Below, in pieces: positions 35,530 to 46,029 of a stretch of 64,000 nucleotides of DNA (the stretch's first letter is position 1; each line of letters starts with the position of its first letter). Source of the stretch: Malachius bipustulatus (Eukaryota > Arthropoda > Insecta > Coleoptera > Melyridae); the NCBI GenBank assembly GCA_910589415.1, contig OU342633.1, positions 40,058,210 through 40,122,209 on the forward strand, given 5' to 3'. The notes under the pieces were generated by a model that was not told the origin of the DNA, made no database searches, and saw only the letters and a list, made by a program, of their open reading frames with translations. Made by a program: the position numbers and the translations under genes.

Positions 35530-35585
35530 GACAGGTCTCAAATGTCAATATTTCGGATCATCCGTTTTCTTCAGGAGCTTCGAGT
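35530..35585 (-). repeat. Retroelement tail (Penelope-like?)
   Basis: On the minus strand the text reads CTCCTGAAGAAAACGGATG then ATCCGAAATATTGACA. This is the common insect pattern CTGA(A/T)GA, short inverted repeat, CCGAAA found at the 3' ends of several retroelements. It directly follows the tandem repeat block. The family assignment is tentative. Confidence 0.35.
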
Positions 35586-35589
35586 TTAA

Positions 35590-37380
35590 ATCCACGATGA
35601 TTCTTAATTTCTATGAAGGGAATATGAGGGGAAATTCAGGCGCATAAATATGTAACTCAATTATTGTTGATGACAATTTGAAATATTGAATGAGAATAAT
35701 TAATTCAGATTTAATTTCAAATCGAAGCGTCACGAGGCTTATTAAGTACTCAGACAATAATTTAACGAGGAGCGCAGCAAATACTTTGGTAAAATGTCCT
35801 TATCTTTCTCTATTGCTAATGGATTAGTACCTACGTAAGAATTTTTTTACTCATAAGGGGATTTGCCTTTGGGCCTAAATTCAAGTTTGAATAATGAGCT
35901 GACTTGGAAAAGTAATGGACCGAGCAAAAACCAATATTTTTATACGATTTTTTTATAGAATGACTGCGGATTTTTTAGAGCTTTCTTTTGATTAAATATC
36001 ACTGAGGATTATTAATTCATGCGATTTCTTATAACAACAAAGCCGTTTTTTCTTTCAATTGCAAAAACAAGCCCTTTAAACATAAAGCTCCCTTTTTTAG
36101 CTATCAAATATTCTAAAAGGTTTTGCTGCTTTTTTCCTGTTCATATTGTTAAATATTCAACAGGGCTTGGGTACGAAGTAAATTTTTTATATATAAAATA
36201 TCACTTCTGGTGCACGGGGCTAATTATTCAGACGCTTAATAAACATTATGAGAAACCTACCGGTAATTTTCATAATAATGTTATTATATTCAAGTGATGA
36301 TGTGTTATTTCAACCGTTCAAAATGCCTTTATAACCGCAATTTCATACAGTTTCCATAAAGAATATTTTAATGAATTGTTGAATGAACAACATTGTTTGA
36401 AATTTATAAAATTCTGACCTTTACGGCTATTACGGCTATGATTTTAGTGAAAAGAGAAAATTATACTATTGTAGTAGAATACTGAAGAATAATAAATATA
36501 CACTGAGGTTCTTGTACGAGCCTACTATACTGTCTAGAACATGACAACTGGTTGCATGTGATGTGACATTCAGAAACGTGACCGTCGAGGAACGTCCGTC
36601 TGAACTTCATTATCGTCACCTATCGGGATATACAAATATGCGTCGGCGCAGGAGAGAGTATTATAGAGTAGTTTGGGAAGCTATTAGAGAAAGATAAGCT
36701 GAAGAGCTAGAAACAGAAGTGAATATTGGAGTTCAGTAGTATTTTGAAAGCTATTAGAAGCAAGATCTTAATAAGGAAAGTAAAGAAGAAGAGTAGTTTG
36801 TAACGACAGCATTGTTCAGCATCGGCTATTTTCAAAGACATTTCCAGCATGCTGTGAAATACAAAAAAAAAAAACGAGAAATTAAAAAGATCTACGATTC
36901 ATGTCATTCTTATACTGTCAAATATGTGCTCATAAAAAAGCAACATTTTATCACGATCGAGTCCATTTTTTTTACATATATTTTAATATCTGAAACCATT
37001 TCTCCAGGTCGGTTCTGAGAGGCAAACTGGCCTTAAGATTCGTTTCTCGTCATCTACGAAATCGATGTAAGATAAAAAAAAGTTGAATAGAAGAATTCCA
37101 AATCCGTATTGGTGTAAAAGAATCGTCAGAAAATATCATCTTCCTCCTCCCACCCATTGCAATTAACAGAAGAACTGAAATGCGCTCTCTCCCGCACTGG
37201 CAGCTGCAAAAAAATCCGCCTCGTTAGAATATGTTTATCTAAATGTATATTAATAATAAACCCCATAAATAGGAATACTCCGATCCCGATCTGTGAGGGA
37301 TAATAATTGTAGTCACAACATGAGAATAAAGAATCAATAACACTAATACGTAATCACAGTTCATACCCACCTAGTTTTGA
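35590..37380. other. No identified gene
   Basis: AT-rich sequence with a 92-codon open frame at 36019-36297 that has no recognisable domain and a background-like composition. Nothing else was supported. Confidence 0.35.
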
Positions 37381-37387
37381 TACCACC

Positions 37388-37420
37388 TATAAAAAGGCCG
37401 GGCAAAAATACACGTCGAGC
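37388..37420 (+). promoter_or_regulatory. TATA-box promoter candidate
   Basis: TATAAAAAGGCCGGG at 37388 is a strong TATA box in GC-richer surroundings. A start about 30 bp downstream would fall near 37418, and a TCAGT-like initiator string lies at about 37443. The next coding-like text is a LINE C-terminal relic, so no host transcript is identified. Confidence 0.25.
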
Positions 37421-37440
37421 CGCAGACGTTTGTCCGTATC

Positions 37441-37620
37441 AGGTTCAGTTCGTTACACTTCTTGCCAGCCTATTTCAGACATCAGACTTCTTTCATGTAT
37501 AGAACTGCATCACTTTGGAATAGCATTCCAAAAGGTGTGCTTCATGAGGAATACAACCTGCAACGATTTAAATTCAGCGTGAATCGATATATCCGCTCAT
37601 GCACCACTCCCAGAGCGTAA
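37441..37620 (+). pseudogene. LINE ORF2 extreme C-terminus
   Basis: An open frame runs from about 37441 to the stop at 37618-37620. It reads RFSSLHFLPAYFRHQTSF, then MYRTASLWNSIPKGVL, EEYNLQRFKFSVNRYIRS and CTTPRA. The R.A..WNS.P block followed by a helical F....Y tail is the standard C-terminal end of Jockey-like reverse transcriptases in arthropods. The preceding RT domain is absent here; an RT fragment of similar type lies 0.9 kb downstream in the same orientation, so the order is not that of one intact copy. Confidence 0.7.
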
Positions 37621-37766
37621 ACACCTTAAATTCAGTAGTTAGTACACTTTAGGCTTTTACTGCCTTTTTATTTGTTATTTTTTTGGTTTTAAACTTCCCA
37701 TAAAGAAAAAACAACGTTTAGATTTATGGCTAAAAACACCGATCCAGGAAAATAAGGTAACATGTG

Positions 37767-38246
37767 TTAGAATGAAACGGCATGCCACTTTGTGACAGCC
37801 GCACTCTTATAACATCGAAGCTCACGTTCCCCACAAAGCGTGAACTTTCCAATTCTGTCTTTCGTTTCAATTTTCCCACCATAAACAACGTCGGTTTCGT
37901 AAAAGTAAAGTTTCATGTTTGGACATTTGGAAGCTGTCACTTGCCGAAACAACAATTTTTTCGAGATGCCTTGATAGCCGTCATCATTTAGAAGAACACT
38001 ACGAAAAATCTTAGCATTACGTAAGCCATCGAGGCATTCGAGGCGTAGTGTAGACGCCTGCTGATTCACACGCAGCGTAGATTCGTAGAATCGTAGGAGG
38101 TAATATTGCAATCTGGACTTTAAACTAATTATGACACATAATTCGGAAATAACGTTCGAGATAATTTTATATACCCTGATAGAAACTGAAGGATATAAAA
38201 AGCGATTTCTCTGACAGTTTTGCGATAGAAGTGAAGCGGCATGCAA
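37767..38246 (-). other. 159-codon open frame, unassigned
   Basis: This is the longest open frame of the window. It shows no domain I recognise. Its C-terminal third (NMKLYFYETDVVYGG onward) is less biased than the rest. It sits between two LINE relics, so it may be part of a repeat. Treated as doubtful. Confidence 0.15.
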
Positions 38247-38309
38247 AATAAATACAGAAAGTGCTGTTAGGTGTGTTTACAAATAAATATCAGCACTTTA
38301 TGTTGAGTG

Positions 38310-38440
38310 AGTAAATAGTGTTAAGTGTAAATGAATAATTGAGCTAGATAAATAATTCCTGTATTTTGTGGGAAAATAACTTTAAGTATCTCTTTAATAA
38401 ATAATTGATTGATTGAGTCTGAGATTACTTTACAAATTTT
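38310..38440. repeat. Dispersed repeat, copy A
   Basis: It shares GTTAAGTGTAAAT, AATAAATAATTGAT-like text, GATTGAGTCTG and a following ACTTTACA with 46610-46720. The copies are 8.3 kb apart, in the same orientation, clearly diverged. Confidence 0.55.
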
Positions 38441-38549
38441 TTAACGTAAATGCATTACAGTTTAATATTTCTGCTGTTTTCGAGAGCATCGTTCATGATG
38501 ATTCTGGGAAACGTATAGGTTTATGCATATCAACAATTTCTAACTTTCA

Positions 38550-39000
38550 ACGGTCCTAAACCTATTGAGCGGGGTACCTCAAGGATCGAACTTGTGTTCC
38601 TTGTTATTTATGTTATTCAATAGTGATCTACCTAATGTAATTTCATCGCAGAATCTGGTTTTTGTTGACGACTGGAAATATTTTCTCAGCATTGAATAAG
38701 CATGTTATTGACAGACAACGACCTGACGAATTTAAAGCTGTAAGACGCTAAAAATTGCCATTTCCACTGAGAGTGAGTCAGATTTGCCGACCATGTTATG
38801 CAAAGCAAAGCAAAGTATTAGGAATATCGTTCCTTTGTGGATTTGGAAACCATTCGAAGTCTCTTTGATGCATTCGTGAGATCTGTGTTGGAATATGCTT
38901 TCGTTGTTTTGTATTCTGCATATTTGACATATAGCCGCATGTTTCAGGGCGCTCACAGACGCGGTTCCTGAATAATTTGTGTTTCTTAAGTACTCTGACT
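38550..39000 (+). pseudogene. Jockey-like reverse transcriptase fragment
   Basis: From 38550 to the stop at 38697 the frame reads TVLNLLSGVPQGSNLCSLLF, then MLFNSDLPNVISSQ and NLVFVDDWKYFLSIE. SGVPQGS is RT motif 4 (fingers/palm) and FVDD is the catalytic motif 5, normally F/YADD, with Ala changed to Val. After a stop and shifts the thumb region is readable: KVLGISFLCGFGNH (about 38816) and RSLFDAFVRSVLEYAFVV (38850-38905), as expected for the S..LEY.S..W block. The enzyme would have copied LINE RNA at a nicked target. It is inactive because of stops and frame changes. It belongs to the same broad family as the fragments at 37.4 and 43.9 kb. Confidence 0.85.
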
Positions 39001-39339
39001 GTAATTTGACTTATTCTATTTGGGTATGAATTAATTATTATTACAATTGCCAACCTAAGGAAATTCCCCAATATGCATGGGTGGTTAAAGTGTGAAAATG
39101 CCATTTAATTCAAGAGACGTCCAACATATTTTATTGATACCAATTCGCCTAGATGAAACGATCGTTTCGATTTTTTCGTCGCTAAAAGTCCCCAGGGCCC
39201 AAGCGCGAAAAAAAATAAAAAATAAATCATACCGACACTCGCGGATTTCCATAAACACCAGCAACAGTCGCGAGCGGGCATTAAAGATCCCCTTCGAAAT
39301 GAAATAAAACATAGAGAATTGAATTGAATCGTTAGATCT

Positions 39340-39600
39340 GGCCCCGGCAGTCGGTCGGGACAGTTGTTATAAAGAACGAGCCGACTCCGGAGTGCGTGTT
39401 TGCATATTTTCGAGCTCCCGGAAGCTGGAAGAAGGGTAGTCGCATAGATCAGACGCCGGAACAGACGTCAACATAGAAGTCGAGTGCTCGGGCCATCGAT
39501 AGCCAATAAAATCAGCGCCCTGCGACGAAGGGCCCGCAGGAGGGTCTTCCGGTCCCCGGCGACCCTCGTCAACGGTTAATGGGGACCTGGACAGTCAAAA
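39340..39600. other. CpG-rich patch
   Basis: CG dinucleotides are much denser here than in the flanks (for example GTCGGTCGGGAC, CGCCGGAACAGACG and GGTCCCCGGCGACCC). The patch also contains TATAAAG at about 39370 and CCAATAAAA at about 39504. It may be an upstream promoter region or 5' exon, but no start codon context or splice site settles this. Confidence 0.35.
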
Positions 39601-39786
39601 ACTGTCAATGTGCACGTTAAGATGCGACTATTATTTTGATTTCGCTACTCCTTCCCAACTGAGATTTTATTACGCGTCTAGGCTCGAATTGACGTTTTAC
39701 GATTTCAAGTCGCTAGAAATTTTAGTGCGTCTTGACGTTTTAGTATGCGATACTTCGCGTTGTTTACTTATTCCGGTTCCGGTGAT

Positions 39787-39843
39787 TATAAAAAGGCGGA
39801 ATTGGGGTCGAGTTGATTGTCTGAAAGGAATCTGACTGTAAGT
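39787..39843 (+). promoter_or_regulatory. TATA promoter and 5' exon donor candidate
   Basis: TATAAAAAGGCGG starts at 39787. A start about 30 bp downstream would be near 39817, and a consensus donor CT-GTAAGT follows at 39838, giving a possible non-coding first exon of about 20 bp. The segment lies just after the CpG-rich patch. The nearest supported same-strand gene is the LDLa gene 10 kb downstream; a link between them is speculation. Confidence 0.3.
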
Positions 39844-40029
39844 GCATGGTCTGGTATTGCATTTGAGCAATATCGGTCATCGTTTCAAAATGGTGGCCTT
39901 TTTAATTTTTGTCATCATTTTTATAATTTAAACACCTATGCTCGTAAGTATAATAATGCAAGATCAAAATTTTTAAATAAAATTATAAAAAGTGTGCGTT
40001 TAATTTTTAATTTAGCAGTGGCGTAGGTA

Positions 40030-42330
40030 ACAAAGCACTAATTTAAATCACGAGAAGGTTTTACTATTCTGTTTATTGTAATATGTAAATAACTTAGTGT
40101 TGAAAATAGAACCTGGTGTCAACTGAACAGCGTATATTTTACTGACAACAGACAGTCGCTGTGATATTGTCCGGTCCTGTAACACTGTTAGCATTAAATA
40201 ATTTCAATACAACTTGTCTCAGGGTTAACTGCCTAAATGTTAAACCTCGCTTGTTACCTTCCAAATAATATATTAAGCAGTGAATAAATTCCCTTGGAGT
40301 TTGCTTGAATTTACAGCAGACATGTCGAGAGAGGCCCTTTTGAGGAATACGATGATATACCCTCGTCGTTACAAGTCATGTAAATTTCGGTACAAGTCTT
40401 GTACATTTCGCAACATTATGTTTTGGGATGCGGAGTAGAGATAAAAGGGAAATTATGTCCAAATTATATGAATCATATTAATTAACATAACAGTTAACTC
40501 TTGGATTTGTAGGTATGAAAACTATGAGTGAATTTAGGCCTAACCAGGAAAAATGTTCCGTCATTTTGATTAATTGCATAATAATTTGTTGTGTAACTTG
40601 TCACGAAATCTTATGAACTATCTCTCTCGCAGAGAGACAAGTCCCACCCCCTCCCTAAGCTTTCGCGCGAATCTATTTAACTGAAGCATTACCACTGAAA
40701 TCTAGATCTTTAGATAACCTATGGGACTTGGTAGATTAGCCGTTTACACGTAAGGTAACGGGGTCCGGTTAGGGAGCTAACCGCCTACGAGGTCTGGGCC
40801 CCCTGTCCGAGGTCCGATTAGGAAGCTACCCGTTGGCTGTTTAATTGGCCCCCATCGCAAGGATCAAAATATTAGTTAGATTCACAATAGACCCTTTCAT
40901 ACGTAGTTCAATAGATCGGCAAACAATTTAACCAGATCTGTTTCACTTGGAGTGCCTTTCTTACCATTCTGGTAACAGCATTCGTTCGGTTCATTCGTTT
41001 GCTCTGGGAGTCGTCAGACACTTGCCCTAATATCGTGTCGTTGTCAGTTTACGATCCTATAATTACCCGTGTACTTGTGAACATTGAAACAATTACAAGT
41101 CCTGTAACCCTATAAATTAATGAGTCATTCAAAGCTGTACGAAGGGCACCAGCTTTGAATGGCCGGTCTTTGTTGTAACGCAAAATCCACAGAAATCCGT
41201 TAGAAAATTTATAACGGAATGTCCCGTTATAAAATAGATAAGGCTCAGCGAGTTTGCCTTATTAGGTCAAAAATGCCAAGCCGTTAATTAGCAATTGAAG
41301 TCTGGCGTGATACACGGACATCTCTGTGATTTACTAGAGCGCCGACAATAAGATACACCTGGCATTTCCGACAGTACCTACGGGGGCTCAGGAGTTTGCG
41401 TTATTAAGCATAAATTACAGGTTTTGACGTAACAATTAAAAGAAGTCTTGATTCACCGGCATCACAGTGTGCTTTGAATTTAGCAAAGCTCTCTCTCGAA
41501 GTTCGATTGCGAGGGAAACTAAGGCACCATAATTTTCTTCTCATAAAACCATTACTTCGATTATTTCTTGAGGAAAATAACTAACTCCAGATGAGAGGCT
41601 GGCAAATAAAAAGGATTAAAGAGATCTGGCATCTCCGGAGTTGGGACCAGAACATGTTAAGCAGATGTCAGGGATAAGTAACGGTAGGGTCTACCATCCT
41701 AGGGAATTTTAGGTGATCATAAATTGGGTCACATGTAATAAAAGTTTAGTCTGCTTGTATATTTTAGAAGCGAAAATCCTGATGTATGCCACGCCACAAA
41801 ACCAACAAAGCAAATAAACATGTCGAGGTTCAATATCAGCCATTAACAGAACAAATTTTTAATGCGAGATTTATCCTGGTAACTTTCATAAACGAAATTA
41901 GATGGAGCCGAATAATAATAGCTTCCTAAACAATTTAAATTCGCTCTGCTAACCCAAGGATATGGAGGAGTTAAAAAAAAACATAAGAAAAATGCAAATC
42001 CAAAGTACTTAATCGTGCGCCTTGAAGTATAAAATCTCAATATCGAAACTCCCGGCAGCAACAGAGTAGCTCGGCTACATAATGCAGGATTATACTTGCT
42101 AACTGGTATTCATGTAGTCCCGCATCGCGGGGGCCGAGTCCCCTTCGAGGGGAAGAGAACAGGGGCCCGCTCTTGACTGCCTATTCAGGGATCGTGACTT
42201 CTCCTCGCTTAGATCCATGCAATCGAGAGTCGAGAACACCAATGAAGACATTCTCCTCGAATGACAGGTTGAATGGAAAAGGATTTATTTTGTATTTTCC
42301 AAGATGATTCTTGCTTGTTCTGTTTCGCTA
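40030..42330. other. No identified gene
   Basis: The stretch contains a pair of 22-bp near-identical strings, GGTCCGRTTAGGRAGCTAMC plus CG, at 40762 and 40811. It also has some GC-richer text around 42115-42180. Otherwise no exon, RNA or mobile element is supported. Confidence 0.35.
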
Positions 42331-42560
42331 TAAATCTCCTGAAGATGAATGAGCGTATTTTCGATGTTTCGTTAATGAGTTGACGTCACAGTTGTCAACA
42401 CAATTTGTTAACGTCATCTTAAAATACATTCACACTGACTTGATCTGACAATTGGTCCAAACACTTATACCGGGTGTATCATAGTATAGTAAAGCTTACT
42501 CTTATGAATGGTTTTGAATACCATTTTCTATCATCCAATGAGATTGTTAATTTGGTCATT

Positions 42561-42790
42561 AAATTGCCCTGAGGATGGGTTTAAGCCCGAAACCGCTTTT
42601 ATTGATTGGGTCTGCACTTCGCACCGCCGCCGATGGATTCAAATGGGACCACCAAGAGAGGTGTTGTTTTCGCCGCCTCTGTCTTTTGTTGTTATTCGTT
42701 CGTAGCAATCGGAAGTTTTATCGCTATAGTGTGTCATTGAATCTTTGCTTGCTGTGTTGTGTGAAAGACCGGTAGTCCGCGAATCGCTCG
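42561..42790 (+). repeat. Retroelement tail with hammerhead-like core
   Basis: CTGAGGA at 42569-42575 fits the hammerhead core CUGANGA. It is followed by a GGG/CCC stem (42577-42588), then GAAAC at 42589-42593. ACC pairs with GGT (42609-42611), followed by C42612 at the cleavage position. TGC before the core (42565-42567) can pair with GCA after the site (42614-42616), but the first stem I pair is a C/T mismatch. The text then runs on for about 170 bp and ends near AATAAA-type strings (42798 onward). Penelope-like elements are known to carry such ribozymes, so this may be a degenerate copy. The two overlapping open frames here (65-66 codons) are not considered genes. Confidence 0.4.
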
Positions 42791-42839
42791 TCATGTAAAT
42801 AAAGCTTGTAAGTAAATAAATATAAACAAAGCTTAATCA

Positions 42840-43670
42840 TACATGGTATATTGTCGAAGAATGCTAATTGGTAATAAGTTAATTATCTTTACCCTTGGAA
42901 TGGAGAGTCAAAAAAGTCATGCAACAATAGAATTTATCTGAAGTAAATAGTCTGAAGTAAAGAATCTGAAGTAAATTATTAATATATTATTATTATTCAT
43001 TTTGAACATATCAGGGGTAAAAAAATTAATTAATTAATAAAAATAAATTTGAATAATCAACATAAGCTATAATATAACATAATATTCTAAAATGTAGCGC
43101 AGTAGAGAGTATTCCCAACGATGGCGGTGTGTTAAAAGCCCTCTATGGAAAGACAACAAGCAAAGCTCTAAAAAAAGATAATCTGTACCTACTTTCTCTT
43201 TATCTTCAGAGCAGCCGCAACAGAGCATAGTACCTACACCTTCAGGCTGACGTTCAATTAACTTTTGGCTTACCTTCAGAACCTAAATCTTCCAATATGA
43301 CTGACACTCGCTGATCTAGAGTTATACTCATGAATATGCCGCTGTCTCATAAATAAATGTTGCTGAAGCCGGATATATCTCCAAGATGTAACGTATGAAT
43401 ATAAATCTTAAAAGTATAAAATAAATGGATATGACAGTGGTGCTTAAACATTTTTACTATAAAAATAACGATTTGCAGTGCGTTATTATTAAAGACGAGA
43501 GGGGAATAATGTCACCATTTCCACAAATATGGATCAGTGAAAAAATATATCAGTTTCCAGAGTAAAATAACCATATAGAATGTTCTACCATCTTATGTCA
43601 AAACAAATTCTTCCAAAAATAAGCCTTTATATGACTGAATAATTGAACGTCTCTGCTTGAGCACCAATGT
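42840..43670. other. No identified gene
   Basis: AT-rich text with repeated short TCTGAAGTAAA strings at about 42938-42976 and several ATTAATTAAT runs. Nothing coding was seen. Confidence 0.35.
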
Positions 43671-43671
43671 G

Positions 43672-43880
43672 TAGGGTAGTGGCGGTTATGGTGGTAGTAA
43701 CACACGAATTATGGTAACACTATGACATTTGCTATCGGTGTACACAGAACCTAATGTATGTTCACATTCACAGTTAACGGATGTTCCCGTTCCCCTAACC
43801 TTATGCGCCTTCACGCTACTCGTCAACAAAAGCAGCTAAAGTAAGGGAAACCCCACATGCGGGCATCCTGAAAGGCTGAT
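43672..43880. repeat. Dispersed repeat, first copy
   Basis: It shares with 44549-44810, in order: GTGGTAGTAACACACG, TATGGTAACACTAT, GCTATC, TCACNGTTAAC or GGTCAACAG, CGGATGTT, CCTTNNGCNC, CACGCTAC and a GGGAANCCCNCAT string. The copies are in the same orientation and well diverged, and they flank a reverse transcriptase relic. Confidence 0.6.
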
Positions 43881-43937
43881 CGTCCTCGTGGGCTCCAACT
43901 CGGAAATATTGATATCTAAATTGATGTCCGACACAAT

Positions 43938-44160
43938 TTATTCATGTAACAGGTTCCCTACTGCATCATGTTCGGAGTGTATTGAATGATAAATTTTTAG
44001 GTCATCGGCATATAATAAGGACCTGAATAAGATAAATAAAAATGGGCCATGGATCGAGCCTTGCGGAACACCACTGGGAATGGTATCCAACCTAGACTTA
44101 AAGTCCAAAATTTCTGCATACTCAAACGGTTATTTCAATCAAGCAGCTATCCAGCAAGAG
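43938..44160 (-). pseudogene. LINE reverse transcriptase relic with YADD
   Basis: On the minus strand an uninterrupted frame reads DFKSRLDTIPSGVPQGSIHG, PFLFILFRSLLYADDLKIYH and SIHSEHDAVGNLLHE before a stop at 43940-43938. SGVPQGS and the catalytic YADD of a Jockey-type RT are intact. The loop that normally separates LF.LFINDL from the LLYADD strand is deleted, joining FILF directly to RSLLYADD. Nothing else of the element is readable nearby, so it is a short dead fragment. Confidence 0.85.
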
Positions 44161-44548
44161 TGAGAGATCCCCGGAAAAGTCAAAGTCACGAAGCTTTACT
44201 GAAATCCATTTAACTCAGAAAGAAACAGGGTGATCGTAGCTAAGTTGGTTATACAGTAGATCTACCCTTAATGAGCTACTAGGGCAACAGCAACCATGAA
44301 TCTGAGCTACTGGAACCTGCGAGCCATTTTAGTAAACAGAATTCAAAAGCACACGATCGATTCAAGCTGCTTGAGGAATGAACTTATGGTACCTGAGCTA
44401 CATGAGCGAACGTACAGAATCAGAGAAGCGTCAGCGAAGTAATGGACGCAGAGCTACATGAGCGATCACTGTTGCCTTGCAGAGTAGAGGATCAAGCGCG
44501 AACTTGAAAAATTATTGCTAGAAGAGCGATCACTATTGCATTGCGTTG

Positions 44549-44810
44549 TAGGATAGTGATTGTTGTGGTGGTAGTAACACACGGAGTATGGTAACACTAT
44601 ATTGCTATCAATATGCATAGAACAGAATCTATGGCTCACGATATTATGGGCGTCCTCAATAGTTCACGCTCACGGTCAACAGTAAAGTTGTCGGATGTTA
44701 CCTTTCTATTAACCTTGCGCCTAGTGCCTACACGCTACGCATCGGCAGCCCAAGCTATAGAGACGGAAGGCGGGGGAACCCCGCATTTGCTAGTTGTTGG
44801 AGTGTTAAGG
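44549..44810. repeat. Dispersed repeat, second copy
   Basis: Partner of 43672-43880. Between the copies, GAGCTACATGAGCGA occurs twice (about 44396 and 44452) and GAGCGATCACTRTTGC twice (about 44460 and 44526), so this interval also contains smaller internal duplications. An 86-codon open frame over this copy (44613-44873) is not supported as coding. Confidence 0.6.
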
Positions 44811-45224
44811 ATATATTTTAATACGAGAACGTATTGCACTTTCTATATGGGATGTTACAAGAAAAAACTATAATTTAGTCATATAAGTGGTAAATTTATG
44901 GATAAGTAGTTATTGTTCTGACTTGTAGACTTAACACAGAAAAACAATCAAATTAATCCAATCTGGCAACCGTGCTACAAATAGCTTGACATTATCATTA
45001 AGGTTAATTCCGGCGGGATTCCTTAATCAACCACTACCTCAACCTGAGTTCCTATTTAACCGTCAATCTTATTACCATATAAATCTCCCTTACCTCAACT
45101 CCCGATTAAGAAAACATTTCTACCATCTCAACCTCTATAGGAGTGGATTGACGGCCTTCCGTGCATCATTATCGAATAATCCGATGTGGTTTTAATAAAT
45201 GAGGGACTTGCGTCAGTCGTTTGA

Positions 45225-45458
45225 AGTCCAACGTCACCGAACAGTCCTTCGGCCACCGTTCAAATTGCTGACGACATTACGGTCCCTGAATTGGCCACTT
45301 TGTCATATATCCTGCACAAGGATCGGACGAACCGGAGGAGGTGGAAGGGTGTAATTACTACCCTCGGTCTGGCAGGACTCGACCGCAACGAATCAATGGT
45401 CAACTTGTTGAATGGAGAGTTCGACGAGGCCTACACTGAAATTAGCTATATATAGAGA
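45225..45458 (+). CDS. Orphan 77-codon coding-like segment
   Basis: From just after a TGA (45222) to the TAG at 45456, the frame is open. GC content is above the local background and the amino-acid composition is protein-like: SATVQIADDITVPELATLSY, ILHKDRTNRRRWKGVITTLG, LAGLDRNESMVNLLNGEF and DEAYTEISYI. It has no ATG near its start, so it would be a terminal exon or the C-terminal remnant of an element. It looks helical with a basic patch (RTNRRRWK) and an acidic end. I do not recognise the family. Another open frame, 44986-45195, ends 30 bases upstream in the same frame and may belong to the same relic. A retroelement or captured-gene remnant is as likely as a host exon. Confidence 0.35.
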
Positions 45459-46029
45459 TAAAATGTAATTGCTGTACGATGTTAAAATCGTTTTATAATT
45501 ACCGGTAAATTTATGCTATTGACGATAAAACCGTCAACTAGCCTTGATGAAGATTATATTATGAAGCGATTGTTTGTTTGCCAAAAAAAAATGAAATGGA
45601 AATTATTATTGGGCCTTTCTACATATAAAAATTAACACCTGGATATTTCCAACCAGATTCATCCATAACTAATAATGCTTAAAGCTGCCTTTCAATACAT
45701 TACGACACTCTTTTGGAATCTGACGACGACGATCAATGACCTGTGTGGTATTATCGTATTTCAGAAAAAAATCTGAAAGTATCCCACTGTGGGCGAGATT
45801 ACAGCCTAATTATAGTCTGAAACCAGACAAGCCACAGAGGCGATGGTGGTAACTCATTTAGACAACCTTTACGCCTTCTACCAACCCACAACTGCTGGCT
45901 AGTTAGTTGGCGGTAGGTGATGGCATTTAGACAACCAGCATAATTCTATCCGAGATAAGTAGCAAGAAAAAAATGCTACATTTTTTTCTCCTTGTCAGTG
46001 ACGAAGCCCTCTGTAATATAACGTTACGC

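Noticed and set aside
37767..38246. The 159-codon open frame as a host gene
   Set aside because: It has no recognisable domain and sits between LINE relics. The length is not exceptional for 64 kb of six-frame sequence. Listed only as doubtful.
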